From a virus: 21,120 bases of DNA. Shown here piece after piece: positions 1 through 6,446 of this stretch. A program made the position numbers and the translations under genes. The stretch is taken from positions 1-21,120 of the IMG/VR virus record IMGVR_UViG_3300037069_000109, one strand, 5' to 3'. Position 1 is the first letter of the stretch, and each line of letters begins with the position of its first letter. Below the pieces are notes generated by a model. That model was not told where the DNA came from. It saw only the letters and a list, made by a program, of their open reading frames with translations, and did no database searches.

Positions 1-15
1 GGTTTTCCAGTCACA

Positions 16-54
16 TCCCGCAGTAACGTTCCCGCGATATCCCGGAGTTTCCCG
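16..54. repeat. Phased TCCCG repeats beyond the late terminator
   Basis: TCCCG occurs at 16-20, 30-34, 40-44 and 50-54 (CGGGA on the minus strand). The last three start exactly 10 bp apart and the first is 14 bp away, so most copies face the same side of the helix. An inverted repeat CCGCTA/TAGCGG (52-57, 73-78) abuts the last copy. The stretch is more AT-rich than the genes and no gene is recognised in it. Such an array could be protein-binding sites (repressor, or integrase arm sites), but nothing here identifies the binder. Confidence 0.4.
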
Positions 55-93
55 CTAAAAACAGCGAGTAAATAGCGGATCTGGGCACAACGC

Positions 94-137
94 AAGAAAG
101 CGCCCCACCCGAGACCAGAAGGTCAAGGGTGGGGCGC
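94..137 (-). terminator. Intrinsic terminator of the late operon
   Basis: A perfect 11-bp stem, GCGCCCCACCC (100-110) with GGGTGGGGCGC (127-137), encloses a second 4-bp stem (GACC 113-116, GGTC 121-124) with a 4-nt loop. Read on the minus strand the stem is followed by TTTCTT (94-99), a U-rich tail. It lies 17 bp after the stop of the last minus-strand gene (154) and nothing recognisable as a late gene follows, so it probably ends the structural-gene transcript. Confidence 0.85.
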
Positions 138-153
138 GATTCGTTAGCTGGGT

Positions 154-264
154 CTACCTGTGGCTGCGGGGACGGAACACGTTCCGAATCCATGCGGTGA
201 GGTGTGCAAGCCAGGTGGGGCGGGGTGGTTCGTCACGGTCGCTGGTCTTACCCCCGTAGGGCAT
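154..264 (-). CDS. Small basic peptide, 36 aa, unknown function
   Basis: A 36-codon reading frame starts at ATG 264 and ends at TAG 154, between the 814-residue tail protein and the operon terminator. AAAGGA lies 5 nt before the ATG, a good ribosome site, and is the main reason to call it. The N-terminal half is polar and Pro/Asp-rich. The C-terminal half (about residues 18-36) alternates Trp, Leu, Ile, Val and Phe with His and Arg and ends in an Arg-rich tail (RPRSHR), so it could form a basic amphipathic helix able to touch membrane or nucleic acid. No family is recognised. It could also be a chance frame in this GC-rich DNA. No function is assigned. Confidence 0.5.
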   Translation of the reverse strand: MPYGGKTSDRDEPPRPTWLAHLTAWIRNVFRPRSHR

Positions 265-312
265 CCGAGTCCTTTCGTGGGGCTATCGAGAACTGCGTTC
301 CATTGCTATAGG

Positions 313-2757
313 TCAGGCGGAGCGGAGGTAGGCGACTCCCGCGTCCACGTTCGTCGCGGACGTGCCCGAGACGGTGCCGGGGAGAGCGCCCGTCACGCTG
401 TCGATGTAGACCGACAGCGCCGCCGATGAGCCGTACCCGGTGCCCGACAGCCCGAGCGGCGTGAAGCCGCCGTCACTGCCGCCGATGAACAGGTTCGACG
501 CGACCCCCTGCGAGACCCCGGCGATGAAGAACCAGGACTCCGCGGGCATGACGATGGGCGTGGTCAGCGTGACGGTCTTGACGCCCGTGGTGGTGGACGT
601 GTCGAGCGTCGCCGGGGCTTCCACCAGCAGAGTCCACGATGCGGCCGCGAGCGGCGAGCCTGTCGTGAACACCGGCATGTAGATCCCGACGCGCATGACC
701 GACGAGGCGACCGCCGTGTTGACGTTCACCGACAGCTGACTGATGGTGATCGCTTTGTCGGTGTAGCACGGTGCCAGGTACAGGCGGCTCAGCACGAGCG
801 CTGACGTGCGGGTGTTGTTGACGATCGATGACGTGTACCACCCGTTGATCCGCTGCGGGCTGTTCACGTCGTTGCCGCGCGACACGGGCGGCGTGAGCCC
901 TGCCGCGTATGGCAGGACCGGAACATCGGATGCCGCCAGGACCGTGCCGTAGTAGCGCCCGTCGCGGAGGGTGATCGCCGTCGAGGTTGTCGATGCGCCC
1001 CGCATGATGAACGTGTACGCCGCGGGCTGCTCACCGATCGCGGGTGCGTCACGGATGACGACTTGCCGCCCCGATCCGAAGTTGACGGGCAAGGTGTTGC
1101 CCAGCCCGTCCTCGATGGAGAGGACGCCGCTCGTGGTGGAGAAGGTGACGAATCCGTTCGAGGCCGCATTCACGAGGATCGTGAAGCGCATCGTCAGCCC
1201 GACATCCCCGGCGCCCAGGGTGACGCCGAGGTTCTGCGTCGCCGTCGCCGTGACGTAGGAACCGAACTCGTCGGACGTGCCCGCCGCCGCGATTGTGGAT
1301 GCCGCGTTCGCGAACCCGCGGGCGATGTCAGTCCGGTAGACGTGATCGCCGCGGTACTGCCACACGCCAGACGCCTGCGTGAGCGTGACGCCTTGGATGA
1401 CGCGCGCCTCCGGTGCTCCGAGCACCTTCGGGACAGCGGAGACTGTGGCCGACTTGCCGACCTGCTCCGCCGTCGCCATCGCCCGGTGAGTGGACCGACG
1501 CCGCTGCGCCGAGCCGGTGTAGTCACCCGCGGCAGGGGGTGTGATGCCTGCCGCCTTGCAGAGCGCGTCCACGCCAGCCGAGTAGCCGGTCGTGGGGTGC
1601 GGGTACGACGGGCCGAGCGCTCCCCCGTAGTACAGGGTGTTCATGGTCGTCACGTCGCCGTCAGCGGCGAGCATCGGGTGCCAGTCGATGACCGTCACGT
1701 GGCCGTGCGAGGTCGCGAGGGTGAGCAGGTAGTTCCGCTTCTGCCCCGAGACCGCGTTCGTCGCCATGTCGTTGTGCGGCTCACCGATCAGCACCAGCGG
1801 GACGCCGAGTAGCTTCGTCTTCGCCACCACGTAGTCGATGCCCTGCTGCCAGAGCGAGAAAGTGCCGTCGTTCATGTCGTGCTCAACGATGTACAGATCG
1901 ATGTCTGTCCGGGCGAAGTGGTAGTCCAGGCCGTTGTTCCCCGAGATCGCGATGGGGTTCAGCGACTGCCCTGCGGTCTTCGGCCAGGCGTTGATTGCAT
2001 GCTGGATACCAGAGCCGCCCAGCGTGGAGTCGATGAACTCGACGCCCGTCCGGGTCGAGACGCCCGACTCCATCGTCTCCGCGTAGACGTAGCCCGCCCC
2101 GGCCGGGATGTTGAACGTGGCCGTGTGGTAGCCCTCGGTGCCGGTGTACGTGAGCGCCTGCCGGTAGAGCTGCGCGCCCGCGGCGGGGGTGCTGCCGATC
2201 GACACGCCGTCCACGAGGATCGTGACGGCTTCCGAGTCGGTCTCGCGGGAGAACTCGAACCGGGCGAAGTCGCCGTAGAACTCCTGCGTGAACACCGTCG
2301 AAGACGCCTCGCCGCGGATGCGGGTGTAGATGTTGCCGCCGTAGTGCTGCTTCTTCCACCCGCTGTAGTTCGCGTCATAGCTTCCGCCGATGCCGCCGAA
2401 CTGGATGAACGACCAGCGCGACGGGCCGTAGAGGGCACGCAGACGCTCCGCAAACACGCGCGGGATACCGGCGTCGAAGTTCGAGATCGACGTGCCCATG
2501 ATGTACGCGCGGAACGCGCCCGTCTTGGACTTCTCGATCTTCGAGAGCGGCGACAGGCGGCCCTTGACCTCAGCGCCCGCACCCGCGGCGACACCGCTGG
2601 AGATCGTGGCCGATAGCGCGCCCCCGACAGGTGTTGCGGGGTCGTCAATGTCATCCACGACAGCCTGATACTGCGCGCCGAGATGGTTCAGCCCAGCCGC
2701 GTTGATCTTCGTCGCATGAGAAGGCAGGTTCTGCCAGTTGGTAGGGGTGAACGGCAT
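313..2757 (-). CDS. Minor tail protein / fibre with SGNH-hydrolase domain
   Basis: An 814-residue protein starting at ATG 2757 behind AGGAGG. The N-terminus (residues 1-40) resembles the opening of actinophage tail-fibre proteins and probably anchors it to the virion. Residues about 82-400 read as an SGNH/GDSL-type hydrolase: block I is MGTS (Ser90, GTS in place of GDS), a block III-like EHDMND at 292-297, and a block V-like PHPTTGY with His387. The usual Asp three residues before that His is Ser384, so the site may work as a Ser-His dyad or be inactive. A beta-rich segment (about 140-240) interrupts the fold, perhaps for carbohydrate binding. The remaining 400 residues are Thr/Ser/Val/Gly-rich and beta-like, as in receptor-binding ends. 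The likely role is removing ester groups (for example acetyl) from host surface glycan during adsorption. Its place after the lysis genes is unusual but seen in some actinophages. Confidence 0.75.
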   Translation of the reverse strand: MPFTPTNWQNLPSHATKINAAGLNHLGAQYQAVVDDIDDPATPVGGALSATISSGVAAGAGAEVKGRLSPLSKIEKSKTGAFRAYIMGTSISNFDAGIPRVFAERLRALYGPSRWSFIQFGGIGGSYDANYSGWKKQHYGGNIYTRIRGEASSTVFTQEFYGDFARFEFSRETDSEAVTILVDGVSIGSTPAAGAQLYRQALTYTGTEGYHTATFNIPAGAGYVYAETMESGVSTRTGVEFIDSTLGGSGIQHAINAWPKTAGQSLNPIAISGNNGLDYHFARTDIDLYIVEHDMNDGTFSLWQQGIDYVVAKTKLLGVPLVLIGEPHNDMATNAVSGQKRNYLLTLATSHGHVTVIDWHPMLAADGDVTTMNTLYYGGALGPSYPHPTTGYSAGVDALCKAAGITPPAAGDYTGSAQRRRSTHRAMATAEQVGKSATVSAVPKVLGAPEARVIQGVTLTQASGVWQYRGDHVYRTDIARGFANAASTIAAAGTSDEFGSYVTATATQNLGVTLGAGDVGLTMRFTILVNAASNGFVTFSTTSGVLSIEDGLGNTLPVNFGSGRQVVIRDAPAIGEQPAAYTFIMRGASTTSTAITLRDGRYYGTVLAASDVPVLPYAAGLTPPVSRGNDVNSPQRINGWYTSSIVNNTRTSALVLSRLYLAPCYTDKAITISQLSVNVNTAVASSVMRVGIYMPVFTTGSPLAAASWTLLVEAPATLDTSTTTGVKTVTLTTPIVMPAESWFFIAGVSQGVASNLFIGGSDGGFTPLGLSGTGYGSSAALSVYIDSVTGALPGTVSGTSATNVDAGVAYLRSA

Positions 2758-2795
2758 CCCAGCCTCCTAAAAAGTGTTGGACGTGAAAGGTGGGG

Positions 2796-2978
2796 TTATT
2801 CGCCGTCAGGCTCACCAGGGACAGCGGGCGGGCGGGTGTTGAACGCAGCCAGCACGATCGGCAGGATCAGCGGTGCAACCTCGGGGTCAAGCCAGCCGAG
2901 ATAGATCGCGACGGGGATAGCCGTCGAGACAACGCCGTACAGCCAGCGACGGACGAGATACCACTTGATGTTCGACAT
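2796..2978 (-). CDS. Putative holin, two transmembrane segments
   Basis: A 60-residue membrane protein directly after the endolysin and a second membrane protein. It has two hydrophobic segments (about residues 13-31 and 36-49) separated by a short acidic turn (DPE), a basic N-terminus (KWYLVRRW) and a polar Pro/Glu tail. Size, topology and position fit a small phage holin (r1t-like or similar), which would make the lesion that releases endolysin. ATG 2978 is chosen because AGGAG lies 5 nt upstream. An in-frame ATG at 3005 also has a good site (AGAGGA) and overlaps the preceding stop as ATGA, giving a 69-residue form with a 9-residue extension. Family assignment rests on size, topology and context only. 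Confidence 0.65.
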   Translation of the reverse strand: MSNIKWYLVRRWLYGVVSTAIPVAIYLGWLDPEVAPLILPIVLAAFNTRPPAVPGEPDGE

Positions 2979-3001
2979 GACTTCTCCTATGGGTTGATGG
3001 C

Positions 3002-3241
3002 TCATGCGGCTTCCTCTAGCCACCCGTCAGGCGGCTCGGGAAGCGGTGCGCCCGGAGCGTGGATGTTGTGAGAGAGGATCAGGGCGCGGATGTAAAGCCA
3101 CGACAACTTGTCGCGGCGCTCAAGGCTGTGGAGTCTCCGGCTGAGGGACATGAGGAACGCGAACACCAGCCCCAACACGGTCCCGCCACACGCGATAACC
3201 GCCACAAGCACCGGAACCCACACGGCGGGAGGAATGGTCAC
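3002..3241 (-). CDS. Single-pass membrane protein of the lysis cassette
   Basis: A 79-residue protein starting at GTG 3241, which overlaps the endolysin stop by 4 bp (GTGA), so its translation is probably coupled to endolysin. One long hydrophobic segment (about residues 5-31, Val/Ala/Leu/Gly-rich) is followed by a basic stretch (SRRLHSLERRDK), an amphipathic middle, and a Pro/acidic C-terminus (EPPDGWLEEAA). Charge places the C-terminus in the cytoplasm. It may be a second holin component, an antiholin or another lysis regulator. Sequence alone does not separate these, so the name describes topology and context only. Confidence 0.65.
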   Translation of the reverse strand: MTIPPAVWVPVLVAVIACGGTVLGLVFAFLMSLSRRLHSLERRDKLSWLYIRALILSHNIHAPGAPLPEPPDGWLEEAA

Positions 3242-4041
3242 TGTGCGAGCCGCTTGGCGAGCTCGGCTGCAACCTCTGCGCCGAGACCGTCGCGGAGATG
3301 CTTACCGAGCGAATCAATCTGCTCCGGGGAGATCGCCGCGCCACTGTCGAGCGAACCCAGGATGCCGAGGACAGCGCCCAGGTTCGTGTTGCTCGCGTCG
3401 GTCCGCGCGACGATCCCGTCGAGTCGCGGGATGATCTCGGTGCGGAGAACGTTGACGATCGCTTCCGGCATGAAATACTGCCCGCCGTTCACCACAAGGG
3501 CGTCATACAGTTGCGCCTGCTGCGCGTCGGAAAGAGCCATGAGGAAACCTCCTGTAGTCGTGGGGAATGCGGTTGACGTGCCACCAGCCGTGGTCGCGCG
3601 GGTCTTCTCCCAATGCCACGGTTCGACGGTGATGAAGGTGCGACCGGTCCACTCCCAGCCGTACTTGCCGGCATTCGCGAGCATCCAGTTATGTTCCGCG
3701 GACCCGCGCGTCTGGACGCCCGACCCGAAGTCCGCAGCGCGTCCGGGTGGGTACTCGTGGTTCGACGTGCCAGGAGAAGCGACGGTCGCGTACTGGCCGG
3801 GGTAGGTGTCCTTCTTCCGCCACCACCACTTGCCGTCATACCAACGCCGGTCACCGGTCCCCGTGTTGTAGGTGACGTAGTTGTTCGTGAACGCGGTCAC
3901 CTGCTGCGCGTAGGTCCGCGCGCCCGACGTGATCGACAACCGCTTCCCGAAGTGCGCGAAGAACGCGGCATTCATCAGCTCGTAGGACGCCGCAGCATCC
4001 TCGTTCAGGGAGTCGCCGTCACTGGTGCGAACGAGTGCCAT
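3238..4041 (-). CDS. Endolysin, M15 (VanY-type) peptidase with C-terminal helical domain
   Basis: A 267-residue protein whose start at ATG 4041 is set by AGGAGG 5 nt upstream. Residues 1-146 are an M15-family D-Ala-D-Ala-type peptidase that cuts peptidoglycan cross-bridges: SGAR near 39-42, SNHE at 93-96 (zinc His95), a GRAADF block (Asp104), and EPWHWE at 140-145 (catalytic Glu140, zinc His143). The zinc site is therefore complete. A Thr/Gly-rich linker (about 148-166) leads to a roughly 100-residue alpha-helical domain (168-267) ending in an Ala/Glu/Lys/Leu helix, probably for wall binding or assembly. No signal peptide is seen, so export through holin holes is expected. The linker carries a strong internal ribosome site and ATG (3540). 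The two membrane genes downstream complete the lysis cassette. Confidence 0.88.
   Translation of the reverse strand: MALVRTSDGDSLNEDAAASYELMNAAFFAHFGKRLSITSGARTYAQQVTAFTNNYVTYNTGTGDRRWYDGKWWWRKKDTYPGQYATVASPGTSNHEYPPGRAADFGSGVQTRGSAEHNWMLANAGKYGWEWTGRTFITVEPWHWEKTRATTAGGTSTAFPTTTGGFLMALSDAQQAQLYDALVVNGGQYFMPEAIVNVLRTEIIPRLDGIVARTDASNTNLGAVLGILGSLDSGAAISPEQIDSLGKHLRDGLGAEVAAELAKRLAQ
3538..3553 (-). promoter_or_regulatory. Internal ribosome site and start within the endolysin gene
   Basis: On the minus strand a perfect AGGAGG (3548-3553) stands 7 nt before an in-frame ATG (3538-3540), codon 168 of the endolysin. It falls exactly at the end of the Thr/Gly-rich linker, so initiation here would give a free 100-residue C-terminal domain (MALSDAQ...). 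The site is as good as that of the full-length start. Confidence 0.65.
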
Positions 4042-4062
4042 GCGTACCTCCTGGGCATGACA

Positions 4063-4089
4063 GAAGCCCCGGTGGTTAGCCGGGGCTTC
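4063..4089 (-). terminator. Stem-loop between the tail genes and the endolysin
   Basis: A perfect 10-bp inverted repeat, GAAGCCCCGG (4063-4072) and CCGGGGCTTC (4080-4089), has a 7-nt loop. It lies 13 bp after the stop of the 50-residue gene and ends about 21 nt before the endolysin ATG, just ahead of its ribosome site. There is no long T-run on the minus side, so it may be a weak terminator, a processing or stability element, or a control on endolysin translation. Confidence 0.55.
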
Positions 4090-4102
4090 GTGTCTGTTGG
4101 GG

Positions 4103-4255
4103 TTAGTTCTGGCCGAACTCGGGGCGTCCACCGCGCACGTATGTGGTGCGGGCGCATACCTCCGGATTCGGGCAGAGCGTGTCATCGTCCATGTGCAGCC
4201 AGTGCGCGGGGAACGTGGTCGTGTTGAGATTCAGGGTTTCCATCTGCTTGTCCAT
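4103..4255 (-). CDS. Conserved-looking small protein, 50 aa, His/Cys-containing
   Basis: A 50-residue frame from ATG 4255 to TAA 4103 fills most of the apparent gap between the last tail gene and the endolysin. An AGGTGGG ribosome-like site sits just before the ATG. The peptide carries His18, His21, Cys28 and Cys34 spaced HxxH-x6-C-x5-C, around a run of Asp (MDDDT). This could bind one metal ion, or the cysteines could pair. There is no membrane segment or signal peptide. The codons favour G/C in third position like the neighbours. No family is recognised. The tail or lysis role is unknown and it may be a minor virion component. Confidence 0.65.
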   Translation of the reverse strand: MDKQMETLNLNTTTFPAHWLHMDDDTLCPNPEVCARTTYVRGGRPEFGQN

Positions 4256-4282
4256 ACCCACCTAGAGCGTGATCGAGGACGC

Positions 4283-4310
4283 TTAATACATCCGCGCCGA
4301 AAGTTCTCAG
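4283..4310 (-). promoter_or_regulatory. Possible promoter ahead of the small gene and lysis cassette
   Basis: On the minus strand CTGAGA (4305-4310) and TATTAA (4283-4288, preceded by TG) are separated by 16 bp. Each matches the sigma-A consensus hexamer at 4 of 6 positions. This is the most AT-rich short stretch between the tail and lysis genes. It would allow separate lysis expression. The match is modest and unsupported by other evidence. Confidence 0.25.
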
Positions 4311-4492
4311 GAGACGGGCACCCCGAGCGGCCAGATCTGCCCGGACGTGGGGATCACGAAGGATGAGCCGCCGCCCGTGAGGTTGAGCAGCGTGGCCGTT
4401 CCGATGAGCGCGCCCGCAAACGGGGTGTATGTTCCTACCGAAGCGAGCGGAGCCTGCGGCGTCATCAGCGTCCCGCTACCGAGGGATGCCAC
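4307..4492 (-). CDS. Small putative tail-associated protein, 61 aa
   Basis: Starts at GTG 4492, sharing one base with the stop of the upstream tail gene (TAGTG), with AAGGG about 6 nt upstream, so translation is likely coupled. The 61 residues are Gly/Ser/Thr/Ala/Leu-rich with few charges (MASLGSGTLM... ending LGVPVS), which looks like a short beta-strand structural protein rather than an enzyme. There is no clear membrane helix. Location at the end of the tail gene run suggests a small tip or fibre accessory protein. No family is recognised. Confidence 0.6.
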   Translation of the reverse strand: MASLGSGTLMTPQAPLASVGTYTPFAGALIGTATLLNLTGGGSSFVIPTSGQIWPLGVPVS

Positions 4493-5463
4493 TAGACGCC
4501 CTTCATGAACAGGCCGAGCGAGCTGCTGGGGGTGTTCGCGTACCAGGTGTCCGAACCGACCGTGAGGGTATCCCCGCGGACGGATGTGGAGTTGGTGTTC
4601 GCGACTCCGAGGCCGTCGAGGTAGCCGACGTGGGCGTATCCTGTCGTCGAGGTGCTCAACCCGTTGAAGCCCTGTCCGAAGATGACGGGAATGGGTGCGA
4701 CCGCAACCTGGTTCGTAAAGTCGGATACGGCGACCCCGGCCCGCCCGCCCGTTAGTACCTGCAACGACGACGCGGGGACGTTGACCGAGTTCTGCCAGTC
4801 GAAAGTAGCCGAGCCGACAGCCTTCGGCGCGCGGGTGACCGCGGCTGTCGCGGGTGCGCCGCCGTTCGTTGACCCCGCGATCGACGTTGCGGAGGCCAGC
4901 ACCAGCATGACGAGCGGGAACAATGCGGCACCCGCCTGGGTGGAGTGCGCGCTGATCGGGGTGAAGAACCCGGTATACGCCACCGAAGAGGGAACGTTGT
5001 CGAGCTCCATGATGATGCGATCGCGTGTGATCGAGATCCGGTATCCGAACGCCGATGTGGTGAGCGCGGTTGACACACCCGTGTGTGTCGCATTGTTTGT
5101 CCAGTTCGTTTCAAGCGCGGATGTCGTCGCTCCGAAGCGGGAGTACGTGGTTGCGTCTACGGTCGTGCTCGCGGTAGCGCCGTACGGTCCCCGCAACCCG
5201 ACATCGGATGCCGCCGTGTACCCCTCGAACGGCGCGAACCGGATGCCGCCCGTGATTCCGGTGGTCGGGTAGTTGATGTCGAGGTACCAGTCGAGCCCGT
5301 ACGTGTTCCCTGCCGCCGCCGACTTCAGCACCTTGTGCGTGTTGCCGCCGATGACCACCGTGTCATCGAGCGTCCACCCGATCGCGAGCGCCGCGGTCTC
5401 GATCAGCGCGTACAGCGTCGGGCCAGGGTTCGCGTTCGTGATCGAACCAGTGATCGTGGTCAT
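4492..5463 (-). CDS. Minor tail protein (putative)
   Basis: A 323-residue protein starting at ATG 5463 behind AAGGAG, whose site overlaps the stop of the collagen-like gene upstream. It is rich in Thr, Ser, Ala, Gly and Val with few Lys, and has aromatic residues scattered through short beta-like blocks. This is the usual make-up of phage tail tip and receptor-binding proteins. No catalytic motif is seen. A hydrophobic patch near the middle (ALFPLVMLVLASAT) is probably core structure rather than a membrane span. Neighbours on both sides are tail genes. Assignment rests on context and composition. Confidence 0.6.
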   Translation of the reverse strand: MTTITGSITNANPGPTLYALIETAALAIGWTLDDTVVIGGNTHKVLKSAAAGNTYGLDWYLDINYPTTGITGGIRFAPFEGYTAASDVGLRGPYGATASTTVDATTYSRFGATTSALETNWTNNATHTGVSTALTTSAFGYRISITRDRIIMELDNVPSSVAYTGFFTPISAHSTQAGAALFPLVMLVLASATSIAGSTNGGAPATAAVTRAPKAVGSATFDWQNSVNVPASSLQVLTGGRAGVAVSDFTNQVAVAPIPVIFGQGFNGLSTSTTGYAHVGYLDGLGVANTNSTSVRGDTLTVGSDTWYANTPSSSLGLFMKGV

Positions 5464-5466
5464 GTG

Positions 5467-6081
5467 CTACTCCTTCGGGAGGAACGTGAAAGTCAGCGCG
5501 ACCGTGGAAGTCGAGCCAGACAGGTTGGTGACAGTGATCGGAACCGCGACACCGGAAGGCACGAACCCGGACGCGCCCGCCGTGACGATCTGCGTCCCGG
5601 CCCCTGTGAAGACGATCTCCAGGAAGCACCCGTGGTTCGGCGACGTGGTGGTCGGCAGTGTTCCGGTCGCGCGTGCGGCATCCGCGTCCCGGTGCGTGGT
5701 CGTGTCGTAGAGGCGCACCCGGCAGGCGCGGTCGGCCTGCACGGAGAGGACATCGAACGATGCGGCGAGGTTGACCGTGGATGTCTGCTGCGCCGCGTTC
5801 GCGAGCGAGCTCGAAGTGAATGTGGCCGTCGTCCGGGCAAGAGCGCCAGCGGCTCCGGTAGCGCCTGTTGCTCCCGTGGGTCCAGTTGCTCCCGTGGGTC
5901 CTGCGGGGCCAGTGCTGCCCTGCGGCCCCGTTGCCCCGGTGGCACCCGTTGGGCCAGCCGGCCCCTGTGGCCCCGGCGTGGTGCTAGCCGCGCCAGTGGC
6001 CCCAGGAGCGCCGGGGATGCCCAGGTAAACCTCAACGACGGTCGCCGGGGACGTGACAACCTCAACGACAGAATCGGTCAC
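5467..6081 (-). CDS. Collagen-like minor tail protein
   Basis: The chosen start is GTG 6081, which overlaps the previous stop by 4 bp (GTGA) with GGGTGG upstream, giving 204 residues. A TTG at 6111 would add 10 residues but overlaps the upstream gene by 34 bp. Residues 1-20 are Val-rich. Gly-X-Y repeats run from 21 to about 79 with one break (AASTTP at 31-36), after which about 14 uninterrupted triplets ([12 protein letters not shown] types) follow. The remainder (about 80-204) is a Thr/Ala/Val-rich beta domain. Collagen-like repeats in phage tail proteins form trimeric stalks, so this is probably a fibre shaft with a distal globular end. Confidence 0.8.
   Translation of the reverse strand: MTDSVVEVVTSPATVVEVYLGIPGAPGATGAASTTPGPQGPAGPTGATGATGPQGSTGPAGPTGATGPTGATGATGAAGALARTTATFTSSSLANAAQQTSTVNLAASFDVLSVQADRACRVRLYDTTTHRDADAARATGTLPTTTSPNHGCFLEIVFTGAGTQIVTAGASGFVPSGVAVPITVTNLSGSTSTVALTFTFLPKE
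5848..5973 (-). repeat. Gly-X-Y coding repeat of the collagen-like protein
   Basis: A run of 9-nt related units encodes about 14 unbroken Gly-X-Y triplets, mostly GPT, GAT and GPA. Units such as GCTCCCGTGGGTCC on the plus strand recur nearly unchanged, so copy number could vary by slippage or recombination. Confidence 0.75.
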
Positions 6082-6443
6082 GATGCCACCCGCGTATAGT
6101 CGAGCGACCAACGGGTCTTCGCCTCAACGAACGTGCGCGGCTCCCCGTCTGTGCCGATCGCCTCGATGTCGAACCCGCCAGATGCACCCATCGCCCTTGT
6201 CTGGGCGCCAGTCGCGCGAACCACAATGAGCCCGGTCGCCACGTCTGTCACGTCAACTGTCAGGTCGATTGCGGTAGTGGATGGCCGAGACGCGCGCCAC
6301 TGCGACGCGAAGTCCGTGTACGCCGACAGGTCCTCCGGCACTGTGACATCAACATCCGGGTCAGGCTGAACCGTCATACGGAACGCAGCGGACCACCCAT
6401 CGCCCGCCTTCACCGGGAGCGGCGTCGAATAAACAGCGACCAT
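6078..6443 (-). CDS. Putative minor tail protein, 121 aa
   Basis: A 121-residue protein from ATG 6443, three bases after the stop of the S74-type fibre gene; the AGGGGA site overlaps that upstream coding end. It has an N-terminal stretch ([14 protein letters not shown]) and alternating hydrophobic strands with Asp/Thr-rich turns, suggesting a compact beta-sandwich. A domain of this size between fibre genes resembles the small baseplate-upper or fibre-adaptor proteins found next to collagen-like fibres. No diagnostic motif is visible. Its stop overlaps the collagen-like gene by 4 bp, so the two are likely made together. Confidence 0.55.
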   Translation of the reverse strand: MVAVYSTPLPVKAGDGWSAAFRMTVQPDPDVDVTVPEDLSAYTDFASQWRASRPSTTAIDLTVDVTDVATGLIVVRATGAQTRAMGASGGFDIEAIGTDGEPRTFVEAKTRWSLDYTRVAS

Positions 6444-6446
6444 GCG

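Noticed and set aside
2-14. GTTTTCCAGTCAC similar to the M13 forward primer site, suggesting vector sequence
   Set aside because: One base is missing from the CCC run and the following bases do not match; the GC-rich context continues without a vector signature.
173-186. CGGAAC-AC-GTTCCG inverted repeat resembling an SOS (LexA) box
   Set aside because: Spacer is 2 bp instead of the 4 bp of the GAAC-N4-GTTC actinobacterial box, and it lies inside the probable 36-residue gene.
11-193. 60-codon minus-strand frame across the terminator
   Set aside because: It runs through the strong terminator stem, lacks a good ribosome site, and overlaps the better supported 36-residue gene in another frame.
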